This document shows, in pieces, positions 7,439-13,858 of a stretch of 43,543 nt of DNA (positions are counted from its first letter, which is position 1; every line of letters begins with the position of its first letter). The translations under genes were made by a program, and so were the position numbers. The DNA lies in the IMG/VR virus record IMGVR_UViG_3300034523_000200, positions 1-43,543 of that record. One strand, given 5' to 3'. Under the pieces are notes generated by a model. That model was not told where the DNA came from and made no database searches. It saw only the letters and a list, made by a program, of their open reading frames with translations. The DNA comes from a virus.

Positions 7439-7533
7439 GCTGTTTCCCCTCTGACCATGATGCCAGTGATATCGTTGAATGCACTGACGTTGGGTGGGCC
7501 TTCACAGAACGGGCAAGATTTTAGAGTCGTCAT
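7435..7533 (-). CDS. truncated Lar-like CPFC mini-protein (32 aa)
   Basis: This 32-aa frame starts 'MTTLKSCPFCEGPPNVSAF', which looks like the N-terminus of Lar-family restriction-alleviation proteins. That family normally has a second CxxC about 20 residues later, which is missing here. The start overlaps the RT stop and its own stop overlaps the next start (both ATGA), so translation appears coupled. It is either a remnant kept for coupling or a real micro-protein. Confidence 0.45.
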   Translation of the reverse strand: MTTLKSCPFCEGPPNVSAFNDITGIMVRGETA

Positions 7534-8666
7534 GCTCCCCGCCTTTTATATGTCTTGGTGAGTCTCGCATTGACTGTCTGGCCGCGCATCAGTACGGCCT
7601 TTGCCAGCTTGCGTCGATCCGTATGGCTATGAGTTGCTTGGGTGAGTAGCCCGAAATAACTGTTAGCTGTTTCGGTCAGTTCGGCGGCCGGCGCTGTCGC
7701 AACTCGCTTAAGCGCATGCTCGACTGTGCGACGGCGGGTGGTGCGATGCCATGGTTTGATCACCTGGCCAACAAAGTCGACACCGCGACTGATAGGTTGC
7801 TGGATGGTCTTGCTGGGGTTGAGGCGGACACCCAGCCGCTCGGGAAGGAAGTCTGTCAATTCATTCAGCCAGGTCCTGAGTTGCTCTGGCGATTGATGCA
7901 GCAGCACGAAGTCATCGACGTAGCGGATGTAATGCTGGACCTGCATGCGGTGTTTGACGTGCTGGTCTAGCGTGTCCAGGTACAGGTTGGCAAAGAACTG
8001 GCTGCTCAGGTTACCGATGGGCAGGCCCAGGTAACTCGGTTGGCTGGCAAGTCGCTTGTGCTGCGGCACTCGATTGACCAGGCGCGGCGTGCTGTGTAAC
8101 CGATAGTTTTCTCGGGGGTCGTGCATCAGTATCTGCTGGGCCAATGCCAGCCATTGGGGTTCCTTGATGCGGGTGGCCAGCTGCTGCTCGAGCACGCGCT
8201 TATCTATGCTCACAAAGAAGTTGGCGAGGTCGCACTTGAGGTAGTGCGCCGGCTGGCTCCAGTTCTGAGTGATGCTGCGGATCTTGGCCTCCAAGCGCTG
8301 AGCAGCGTACAGCGTGCCGCGCCCAGTGATACAGGCGCAGCTGTCGGCAATGAAACTGCGCTCAATGCGCGGACCAATATGGTTATAGAGCAGGTGGTGC
8401 ACGATGCGGTCACGAAAGTCTGCTGCCCAGACCTCTCTTGGTTTCGGGTGAGTTACCACGAAACAGATCGATGGGCCTGGCTGGTAACTGCGGTCGATCA
8501 GTTCGGTATGCAGTTGCATAAGGTTGCGCTCCAGGTTGAGCTCGAAGGCCAGGGCGTTACGACTGCTGCGTTTATTGCGACGGCAGTCGAAGTAGGCCTG
8601 CACCAAAGCCTCAAAAGAAAAATCAGCATGGCCTGCTGCTACAGCGTGTGTATCTGCGGACGGCAC
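7530..8666 (-). CDS. DGR-1 reverse transcriptase
   Basis: The protein has about 378 aa if started at GTG 8666. Motifs in order are 'FRDRIVHHLL', GRGT (~115), 'LKCDLANFFVSID' with a catalytic Asp (~146), 'GLPIGNLSSQFFANLYLD' and 'HYIRYVDDFVLL' with the catalytic YVDD (~249-252). The SQ in the IGxxxSQ motif marks DGR-type RTs. It copies the TR transcript with errors at adenines for transfer into variable repeats. The start is uncertain: GTG 8666 lies inside the 3' end of the TR, and the open frame continues back to 8951. GTG 8666 gives an N-terminus comparable in length to the second RT (38159-39208). Confidence 0.92.
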   Translation of the reverse strand: MPSADTHAVAAGHADFSFEALVQAYFDCRRNKRSSRNALAFELNLERNLMQLHTELIDRSYQPGPSICFVVTHPKPREVWAADFRDRIVHHLLYNHIGPRIERSFIADSCACITGRGTLYAAQRLEAKIRSITQNWSQPAHYLKCDLANFFVSIDKRVLEQQLATRIKEPQWLALAQQILMHDPRENYRLHSTPRLVNRVPQHKRLASQPSYLGLPIGNLSSQFFANLYLDTLDQHVKHRMQVQHYIRYVDDFVLLHQSPEQLRTWLNELTDFLPERLGVRLNPSKTIQQPISRGVDFVGQVIKPWHRTTRRRTVEHALKRVATAPAAELTETANSYFGLLTQATHSHTDRRKLAKAVLMRGQTVNARLTKTYKRRGA

Positions 8667-8753
8667 GAGCCCGACGGGCGTTGTCCTTGTGGTCGTTGTT
8701 CTGGTTGCCATCATCGAAGTTCTGGATCCACGCGTTGTTCGGGCTGTACTGCG
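8653..8753 (-). repeat. DGR-1 template repeat (TR1)
   Basis: This 101-bp sequence aligns without gaps to VR1 (9359-9459) and VR2 (10028-10128). Read on the - strand in the VR frame it is rich in AAC, GAT and GAC codons. VR2 differs at 14 positions, all TR adenines. VR1 differs at 12, of which 11 are adenines. The 3' ~27 bases (CGTCGGGCTCGTGCCGTCC region) are identical in all three and form the initiation-of-mutagenic-homing segment. It lies between avd and the RT, the normal place for a TR. Confidence 0.95.
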
Positions 8754-8925
8754 CCAAGTCGTGCTATCTACGTCAGCCTGCCGAAGGTGAAAACCGATCA
8801 GCAGGTCAACTGCGCAGGGCCTGCACGGCAGAATGCCGACGGTTCCCTTGATGCGCATGGCGGTGGCCGGGAAGGCCAGCGGCACGACCAGATTCAAAAT
8901 CGCGCAGGCGAGAGCGCCTTGACGC
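8754..8925. other. avd-TR1 spacer, no convincing gene
   Basis: This 172-bp stretch lies between the avd stop and TR1. The RT reading frame is open through it, giving a composition unlike an RT, and nothing recognisable is encoded. It is probably the 5' part of the TR-containing RNA, which in characterised DGRs extends beyond the repeat. Confidence 0.4.
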
Positions 8926-9288
8926 TCAGGCGGCAGGCGACGTTGCGGCATGTTTTTTCCACCCTGTTGCTTGTCGACCCAGCGGGTCAGTGATCTCGAT
9001 AGCCCTGGCGTACTGCTTGGTGCTGATCAAGTGCTTGTCCACGGCGAGGCGTAACATCAGCTCGATAATCTGGACGTGCTCCAACAACTTCTGGATATGC
9101 ACGATCCGGTCGGACCCGGTGGCTACGTTTGCCCTGAAGATCAGTGTCACCACTTCGAAACACTCCATCAGCACTTTCTCGCCAAGCGTCCGCTTGAAGT
9201 CGCGCGGCATGTTCTTGGCAAGGTCAGCGGCTAGGCTGGCGAGATCGCTGGCCAGTTTGTAGATCGGTAATTGGTGGTGTAAGGCCAT
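8926..9288 (-). CDS. avd: DGR-1 accessory variability determinant (Avd)
   Basis: The protein has 120 aa from ATG 9288. The sequence 'LPIYKLASDLASLAADLAKNMPRDFKRTLGEKV', then 'ECFEVVTLIFRANVA', and 'ISTKQYARAIEITDPLGRQATGWKK' near the C-terminus match the four-helix-bundle Avd family. Avd forms a basic pentamer that binds the RT and the TR RNA and is required for mutagenic cDNA synthesis in characterised DGRs. It lies between the variable gene and TR1 on the same strand, as in Bordetella phage BPP-1. It differs clearly from the second Avd at 37506-37862. Confidence 0.9.
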   Translation of the reverse strand: MALHHQLPIYKLASDLASLAADLAKNMPRDFKRTLGEKVLMECFEVVTLIFRANVATGSDRIVHIQKLLEHVQIIELMLRLAVDKHLISTKQYARAIEITDPLGRQATGWKKHAATSPAA

Positions 9289-9305
9289 GCTGAAAAACTC
9301 GCGAA

Positions 9306-9324
9306 GCACGGGCTGCGCCCGCGC
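9306..9324 (-). other. GC hairpin downstream of VR1
   Basis: GCACGGGC and GCCCGCGC (seven of eight paired) surround TGC on the + strand (loop GCA on the coding strand). The hairpin lies 34 nt beyond the VR1 3' boundary, just after the stop codon. An analogous hairpin with the same loop lies 35 nt beyond VR2, and none follows TR1. It corresponds in place to the DGR target-recognition hairpin known from BPP-1. Confidence 0.6.
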
Positions 9325-9334
9325 CCCTTAAGGG

Positions 9335-9949
9335 TTAAAGGGTTGAAGTGCTAACGACTCTGCGGACGGCACGAGCCCGACGGGCGAGGTCCTTGGGGAG
9401 GTGGTTCTGGTAGCCAGCAACGAAGTTCTGGATCCACGCGGTGCCCGGGCTGTACTGCGTGCTGCTCAGGTACCACGCTTCATCGAACAGTTCGGGTACC
9501 GATGCGTAGCACAGTGCCAGCTCGAAGCGGGCTGGCAGGTACCAGTCGGTGTGCCCCTTGACGTCGAGGTTCGCCGCCCAGTCAGCTGCCGGGTGATCGT
9601 TGTCAGACCCAGCAAGTGAGGCCGTGTTGAGCAGGCCATCCCGCGCATGTTTGGCGCCTGATTCATCTTTGCCATAAGACCCCCATACGGCATCGCTGGC
9701 TGCTCCGTCTTCATCGCGGGCAACGACGAGGTGGTAATCCAGTTGGCCGTCTTCGCCGCGCATCAGTCCGGCGTAAATCCCTCCTTCTCCGCCCCAGTAC
9801 GTGCCGATGGCTGGGGGAGCGATCACGCTAAAGACACCTGCTGTTGCGAATGTTGCCAGCGTGCCTGGAATGGGCGTTACGGTTTCGGGTGCGAAGAAGT
9901 TCAATGTGACGTTCAGGTTCTTGGCTTGAATTCGTGGTGCTTGCTTCAT
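9335..9949 (-). CDS. DGR-1 variable protein 1 (DUF1566/Lcl-like)
   Basis: The protein has 204 aa from ATG 9949 (GAGG upstream). After a ~50-residue N-terminus it shows 'VWGSYGKDESGAKHARDGLLNT', 'WAANLDVKGHTDWYLPAR' and 'EAWYLSSTQYSPGTAWIQNF', typical of the DUF1566/Lcl C-type-lectin-like domain used by DGRs as a scaffold. Residues ~164-197 are the variable repeat. There is no signal peptide and no tail-protein feature, and it is encoded in the early operon. Its binding partner is unknown. It is paralogous to the C-terminal domain of the next gene upstream (10010-11593). Confidence 0.85.
   Translation of the reverse strand: MKQAPRIQAKNLNVTLNFFAPETVTPIPGTLATFATAGVFSVIAPPAIGTYWGGEGGIYAGLMRGEDGQLDYHLVVARDEDGAASDAVWGSYGKDESGAKHARDGLLNTASLAGSDNDHPAADWAANLDVKGHTDWYLPARFELALCYASVPELFDEAWYLSSTQYSPGTAWIQNFVAGYQNHLPKDLARRARAVRRVVSTSTL
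9359..9459 (-). repeat. DGR-1 variable repeat VR1
   Basis: The 101 bp align gap-free to TR1. Eleven of 12 differences are at TR adenines (to G, C or T). The exception is a G-to-C in the codon GAC to CTC. The first variable codons AAC AAC became GGC ACC, identical to VR2. The terminal ~27 bp match TR1 exactly. Confidence 0.94.
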
Positions 9950-9975
9950 GGTCAGAGCCTCAAAAAATTGTGCGA

Positions 9976-9992
9976 ACCGCGCTGCGCGCGGT
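9976..9992 (-). other. GC hairpin downstream of VR2
   Basis: A perfect 7-bp stem, ACCGCGC / GCGCGGT, surrounds TGC (loop GCA on the coding strand). It lies 35 nt past the VR2 boundary, just after the stop codon of the DHH-variable fusion. It has the same loop and almost the same distance as the hairpin after VR1. Confidence 0.65.
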
Positions 9993-10009
9993 ATCAATGA
10001 CTGAAGTGA

Positions 10010-10621
10010 TTAAGGGGTAACCTTGAATCTGCGGACGGCACGAGCCCGACGGGCGTTGCCCTTGCGGTCGCCGTGCTGGCCGCCACCATCGAAGCCCTGG
10101 ATCCACGCGGTGCCCGGGCTGCACTGCGTACTGCTGAGGTACCAGCTGTCACTGAAGGCTTCTGCACCACCCTCTTGAAACTCGGGAGAGGTAGTCTGGC
10201 CTGGGCTTTGCTCGCTATACGGATATCCGGTTGGCAGGCTGCTGGGGTTGTCGCCGTCGCGCAACGATGCCCAGTTCTCTTGCGCGGTGGGCTTGAGGTT
10301 CCGGTAGCAGAGTTCCAGTTCATCGCGACTTGGCAGGTACCAGTCATGGTGGTCATTGATGACCAGGTCGAGTGCCCACTGAGCGATCTCGCTGCCGGCG
10401 CTTGCCATGGCCCGGGTGTTGGCCAGGCCGTCATTACAGCTGCGCGCCCCGGCAACGTCTTGGCCGTACTTGCCCCACGGCGCCTCGGGATTTTCGCCTT
10501 GGGCTTCCGGGGAGGCGATCAGCGCGAACTCCGTGCCGTCGATCTGGAAGCGACCAGCATAAAACCCACCGGCAAATGGGATGCCGAAGGCAGTCGGAAT
10601 ATTGTTCGTGGTAGTGGTCAT
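10010..10621 (-). CDS. possible internal-start product: DGR-1 variable protein 2
   Basis: Within the fusion frame, ATG 10621 is preceded by GAAGG at normal spacing and gives 203 aa, almost the same length as VP1 (204 aa). Conserved blocks shared with VP1 are 'GGFYAG', 'WGKYGQDVAGA', 'DGLANT', 'DWYLPSRDELELCY' and 'SWYLSSTQ'. This supports an originally separate gene that became in-frame with the DHH gene, or an alternative product made now. Only protein-level data can distinguish these. Confidence 0.5.
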   Translation of the reverse strand: MTTTTNNIPTAFGIPFAGGFYAGRFQIDGTEFALIASPEAQGENPEAPWGKYGQDVAGARSCNDGLANTRAMASAGSEIAQWALDLVINDHHDWYLPSRDELELCYRNLKPTAQENWASLRDGDNPSSLPTGYPYSEQSPGQTTSPEFQEGGAEAFSDSWYLSSTQCSPGTAWIQGFDGGGQHGDRKGNARRARAVRRFKVTP

Positions 10622-11593
10622 TTCGGTTACCTTCGGCGTGAGCGAGTTGGCAATGTGCTGGTAGTCCGCTGCTGGTGAAGCCAGGGAGTGGTCAAACGGA
10701 ACTCGGAAGCCCGCCGCATTTCGATGACCTCCGCCTCCGTATTGGCTCGCGATCTCCGAAACATCCATGCCTTCATCAGTGCTACGCAGGCTGAACACTC
10801 GACCAGTCGGGGTGTCCCAGTAGCACGCTGCGAAGGGTTCGCCCTGGGCCATAAGGTGGCCGGCGTCACTGGTCAGCGTGTACGGCAGGCTCGCGGCCGG
10901 CACGTCGTGACCACCGATCACCAAGCGGCGCTTGGTTACAGCGACCAACTCAGTGACATCCTTGTGATGTTTCCGCTCGATTGCCGCGCCGTCCAGCCGT
11001 AGGGCTTGAACGTCGGCGGCCATCAGCCCATCCCAGACTTCGAAGTCGTATGGATAGCTGAAGAGGTTGGCCTGGATCTCCCGGGTGCCATCCAGTTTGA
11101 ACAGCCATAAATCCCGATCCTCGATGTGGCGCAGGAGCTGGGGCGGATCTTGGTCGGGGAAGAAATGATCCCAAGCGAGCATCGCGCCACTACGGTACAT
11201 ATCAAAACAGCAGGCTATGGCTGGGCCGTTTTGCGAGTGTGCCATGGCGTGCGCCGTTTTCCAGCCGAGCAACCGGGATCCGTCATCCTGACGGGTGTCT
11301 TCTTCGATACCGGCGTGGAATGGCTCAAAACGGGCCAGGTCTTCGGCAGCGCTTTTATGGTGGTCCAGCACGATGATGCTGTTCGCCTTATTCGCGAGCG
11401 CCGCCAGAACGTCGTACTTGTAGCTGAAATCGACCAGGATCACGTCCTTGCCCGTGACGTCCGGCGGCTCTTGACCGTAAACACCAGGGACGAACTCGAC
11501 ATCTGCGCCAAGAGCCTTGCGGACAACCCAGGCAGCACCGAATCCGTCAGCGCAATTACCGTGATAAATACAGAGTTTCTTTGCGTCGTTCAT
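10010..11593 (-). CDS. DHH phosphoesterase fused to a DGR-variable domain
   Basis: The protein has 527 aa. Residues 1-~310 are a DHH/DHHA1 phosphoesterase: 'YHGNCADGFGAA' (10-21), 'VILVDFS' (51-57), DHH at 77-79 in 'VLDHHKSA', and GGGGHRNAAGF (286-296). This family hydrolyses phosphodiester bonds in short oligonucleotides or cyclic nucleotides. Residues ~325-527 are a DUF1566-like variable domain paralogous to the 204-aa VP1, with VR2 at ~489-522. No stop separates them. Met325 (ATG, base 10621) has GAAGG eight bases upstream and would give a free 203-aa variable protein. The gene may thus yield a fusion, a separate protein or both. It follows an overlapping Cys-rich mini-gene. Confidence 0.88.
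   Translation of the reverse strand: MNDAKKLCIYHGNCADGFGAAWVVRKALGADVEFVPGVYGQEPPDVTGKDVILVDFSYKYDVLAALANKANSIIVLDHHKSAAEDLARFEPFHAGIEEDTRQDDGSRLLGWKTAHAMAHSQNGPAIACCFDMYRSGAMLAWDHFFPDQDPPQLLRHIEDRDLWLFKLDGTREIQANLFSYPYDFEVWDGLMAADVQALRLDGAAIERKHHKDVTELVAVTKRRLVIGGHDVPAASLPYTLTSDAGHLMAQGEPFAACYWDTPTGRVFSLRSTDEGMDVSEIASQYGGGGHRNAAGFRVPFDHSLASPAADYQHIANSLTPKVTEMTTTTNNIPTAFGIPFAGGFYAGRFQIDGTEFALIASPEAQGENPEAPWGKYGQDVAGARSCNDGLANTRAMASAGSEIAQWALDLVINDHHDWYLPSRDELELCYRNLKPTAQENWASLRDGDNPSSLPTGYPYSEQSPGQTTSPEFQEGGAEAFSDSWYLSSTQCSPGTAWIQGFDGGGQHGDRKGNARRARAVRRFKVTP
10028..10128 (-). repeat. DGR-1 variable repeat VR2
   Basis: The 101 bp align gap-free to TR1. All 14 differences are at TR adenines: TAC to TGC, AAC to GGC four times, AAC to ACC, AAC to CAC, GAT to GGT, CAC to CGC and GAC to GGC. 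The 3' ~27 bp are identical to TR1. This is the signature of adenine-specific mutagenic homing. Confidence 0.96.
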
Positions 11594-11763
11594 TGATTGA
11601 TCTCCCTAGCACGTCGCTCAATGCCTTCGGCCTGGCGCTGTTTGCTGCATTCTTGGTGGTTGCCATGTGCGCGCGATTTGTCGCATTTGTCGCAGATGAC
11701 GTTCAGGTCGAGGGGCGGCATTTGCCCGATGCGAATTCGGACTGTCCGACGAAGGCCTGTCAT
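11590..11763 (-). CDS. small cysteine-rich protein (57 aa)
   Basis: A 57-aa frame starts at ATG 11763, with an internal ATG giving 44 aa. It contains LDLNVICDKCDKSRAHGNH and then a single Cys, followed by a charged helix, and resembles small zinc-binding proteins common in Pseudomonas prophages. Both ends overlap neighbours by ATGA, strong evidence of a translated gene in a coupled operon. Function is unknown. Confidence 0.65.
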   Translation of the reverse strand: MTGLRRTVRIRIGQMPPLDLNVICDKCDKSRAHGNHQECSKQRQAEGIERRAREINQ

Positions 11764-12278
11764 GCGGCACCGCCTGGCTGCGCGGCAATGGTGCCATCGG
11801 TCTCGCTAAGTGCGCCTGCGGACTCAACGGTGTTCTTCATTCGTGCAGCCAGCTCAATTATCGCCCGCTGCGTGCTGACTGCTCGAGATCGGATGGGCTC
11901 AGTGCCATGGATTGCATCCCAGGTGCGCAACGCCAGGCTCAACGTCTGCCCGGCCTCCACAAGTACTTTGATATCGGCGCCAGTGAACGGAGGAACCTTA
12001 ATCAGCACGGCCCGCGCCCGCAGCGCTGCCGTGCGGGCCTCGGACTGCTGAATCTCGTTGAGGTACTTGATCTGCTGTTCGTGCCGCAGATTGCTCAGTC
12101 GCTCTACATCATCGTGAAGGCTTTGAATGCGGCGGGCATACGCTACATTGACGTGGTTCTGTCCTGCGACATAGCCGGCCTTCTTGCCGCGCAGGAAGCC
12201 TCGCCATATGAAGTACGCAAGAAGTGCCCAGCTCAATGGAACGAGTACTGCGATGATGGTCAGGTGTTGAGTTTGCAT
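11760..12278 (-). CDS. membrane-anchored coiled-coil protein, unknown function
   Basis: The protein has 172 aa. An N-terminal hydrophobic helix (TIIAVLVPLSWALLAYFIW, about residues 8-26) is followed by a basic RGFLRGKKAGY and a long polar helical region (HDDVERLSNLRHEQQIKYL). The topology suggests an inner-membrane protein. It is not obviously a spanin, since no lipoprotein partner follows and the location is early, not late. It is preceded by the hairpin at 12300-12335 and coupled to the next gene by ATGA. Confidence 0.6.
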   Translation of the reverse strand: MQTQHLTIIAVLVPLSWALLAYFIWRGFLRGKKAGYVAGQNHVNVAYARRIQSLHDDVERLSNLRHEQQIKYLNEIQQSEARTAALRARAVLIKVPPFTGADIKVLVEAGQTLSLALRTWDAIHGTEPIRSRAVSTQRAIIELAARMKNTVESAGALSETDGTIAAQPGGAA

Positions 12279-12299
12279 GTGCTGTGCTCTCAGTAGATG

Positions 12300-12335
12300 C
12301 CACCGCCTGGATCGTTGGTGAGAGGCAGGCGGTGG
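12300..12335 (-). repeat. early-transcript hairpin with CCTCTCACCAA loop
   Basis: A perfect 10-bp stem, CCACCGCCTG / CAGGCGGTGG, encloses GGTGAGAGG (12317-12325; CCTCTCACC in the transcript). It is one of six copies of the same nonamer in the early region, at least five of them in hairpin loops. This one lies in the leader of the gene at 12278. Confidence 0.65.
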
Positions 12336-12359
12336 AGTGTTGCTACTCAGGTTGAACGC

Positions 12360-13166
12360 TTACGCGCTAAAGGTGCCGAGGGTCAGAGTTGCTGCGCCGC
12401 CGACTTCCTTCACCAGCACCGCCTTGAACTCTTGGGCTATCTCTTCCACCTGAAGTTCTTCGCCAACCCAGCGCAGCTTGAGGGTGGGCTTGTCGTCGCC
12501 GGTCAGAATGCTGAGCTTCAAGGTGAAGGTGCGAATGCCCAGGCCTTCATAGGGAGCGAAGGTGAAGTGCAGTGCGTCGAGGCGAGTATCGGCGCTAGCG
12601 GCTTCGATGCTGTCCATCGCGCTGCGTGAGGCGCCGAAGTTGTGTTCGCTGTGATTGGATGACGCCTTCGCTTCAATGGTGATGTTGCGCACGCTGTTCA
12701 CAGCCTGGTGGATATCCATGGCCTTTTGGCCGTCTTGTGTGGCCTTGAGATTGGTGTTCCAGTCTTCGATCCACTCGGCCAGGTCGCGCTGGGCGAGCTT
12801 TCTGCCGGCGATCTGTTTTAGGGCCTTGTAGGCGGCAGTGGGCTTAAGTGTCAGCGTCGCGGTATCGTCGGCGTGACCTGGGGAATTTTCGTCGCCGAGG
12901 TTGAAGAACACCTTGCAGCTCATTTCGTCTTGATCAACAAAGCCTTTCGCGGTGAGCCCGGTGCGGGCAATGGTGTATCCGGTGAAATCGCGCAGGCTAT
13001 TAGTGTTGAGCGCGCCACGAAAGCGAGCGCGGCCATTCTGGAACTGCTCCAGGCTATGAATTTTCACACCGACCGGCAGAACTGCTACGGGGGTGTGGGT
13101 TGCCGGGATAGTTTGGGCGGCAACAGCTTGGTCGATGATCAGTTCCAGCGTGTCTTTATTGAACAT
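12360..13166 (-). CDS. YfdQ-like (DUF2303) phage protein
   Basis: The protein has 268 aa, the usual length of the YfdQ/DUF2303 family. Family-like stretches include 'PVAVLPVGVKIHSLEQF' near the N-terminus, 'FVDQDEMSCKVFFNLGD' and 'DLAEWIEDWNTNL'. Members occur in early operons of many lambdoid prophages, and their biochemical role is not known. The leader contains GGTGAGAGG (13182-13190). It is paired with the next gene upstream (13212-13559), a frequent arrangement. The call is by motif recall. Confidence 0.7.
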   Translation of the reverse strand: MFNKDTLELIIDQAVAAQTIPATHTPVAVLPVGVKIHSLEQFQNGRARFRGALNTNSLRDFTGYTIARTGLTAKGFVDQDEMSCKVFFNLGDENSPGHADDTATLTLKPTAAYKALKQIAGRKLAQRDLAEWIEDWNTNLKATQDGQKAMDIHQAVNSVRNITIEAKASSNHSEHNFGASRSAMDSIEAASADTRLDALHFTFAPYEGLGIRTFTLKLSILTGDDKPTLKLRWVGEELQVEEIAQEFKAVLVKEVGGAATLTLGTFSA

Positions 13167-13181
13167 GGGTGTTTCCCTTTT

Positions 13182-13190
13182 GGTGAGAGG
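13182..13190 (-). repeat. CCTCTCACC motif in the YfdQ leader
   Basis: CCTCTCACCAAAAGGG on the - strand precedes the YfdQ start by about 15 bases. This is the copy with the weakest surrounding stem. It places the ribosome-binding AAAAGGG directly after the motif. Confidence 0.5.
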
Positions 13191-13211
13191 ATTTGGAGGT
13201 GATGCTTGCGA

Positions 13212-13559
13212 TCAGACTGCGCGAGCCTTGACTGGGGTATCGGTGCGGTTGAACAGCTGCGCCGTCGGGTCGTTCTGGAACAGCGTCAACCCGCTTTCAG
13301 TGACATAGAGCGGGGTGTCCAGGGTCGAGTCTTCGCGCAACTTGCCGCGTTTGGTCGGTTGCACGAAGTCCAGGGTGTGGCTGATGGCAACTTGGTTGCT
13401 TTGGCCGATCTGTTTGATCTTGAGCTTGATGGTCACTTCGCCCTGTTTGCTGTGGTCGACCACGCCGGCGGCTACGTCCGACAAGGCGCGCCCGATCTGC
13501 TGGCTGAACACACCAGCGTTGAGGGAGTTGAAGAAGTCATTGGTGTCCGTGGCTTTCAT
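13212..13559 (-). CDS. conserved early phage protein, unknown function
   Basis: The protein has 115 aa with no recognised domain. It contains 'EVTIKLKIKQIGQSNQVAISHTL' and 'LYVTESGLTLFQNDPTAQLF', suggesting a compact beta-rich protein. It sits immediately upstream of the YfdQ-like gene on the same transcript and the two may work together. A 7-bp hairpin (GCCGCTG / CAGCGGC, 13590-13608) lies in its leader. No function is proposed. Confidence 0.6.
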   Translation of the reverse strand: MKATDTNDFFNSLNAGVFSQQIGRALSDVAAGVVDHSKQGEVTIKLKIKQIGQSNQVAISHTLDFVQPTKRGKLREDSTLDTPLYVTESGLTLFQNDPTAQLFNRTDTPVKARAV

Positions 13560-13618
13560 GTGCTGTGTCTCACTTGTTGGTTAACGTTTGCCGCTGAAAG
13601 GCAGCGGCGACCTTTGAA

Positions 13619-13858
13619 TTAAGCGCCCGCCTGCTCTGCTTGAGCATCCAGATAGGCAGCCAGATCGTGCAGATAGACGCTAACGTGGCCCTTTGCGCCG
13701 CCATGGCGAGTGACCTTAAGGGCAATGCGCCCGGCGCTTATCTTGCGAAGCAAATAGCGGTCACTTGCGATATGAGAGAAGTAGCGCTCCCGGACTTCAG
13801 CCAAGGAGGGCGCCCCCACTGGAAACTCTTTGCGTAGCCGATCAAGGGTGTTGCTCAC
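13619..13858 (-). CDS. PrtN-like pyocin activator family protein
   Basis: The protein has 79 aa from GTG 13858, which overlaps the upstream stop (GTGA). 'EVRERYFSHIASDRYLLRKI' followed by SAGRIALKV and 'YLHDLAAYLDAQAEQ' matches the PrtN family of Pseudomonas pyocin transcription activators. Here it probably acts as a small DNA-binding regulator of phage genes. The longer upstream frame is not protein-like. This gene is one reason for suggesting a Pseudomonas host. Confidence 0.75.
   Translation of the reverse strand: MSNTLDRLRKEFPVGAPSLAEVRERYFSHIASDRYLLRKISAGRIALKVTRHGGAKGHVSVYLHDLAAYLDAQAEQAGA

Noticed and set aside
8667-8951. RT1 starting at 8951 as a 473-aa protein
   Set aside because: The extra residues include a translated TR with Thr/Arg runs and overlap the end of avd. 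The length exceeds typical DGR RTs, while GTG 8666 gives an N-terminus like RT2.
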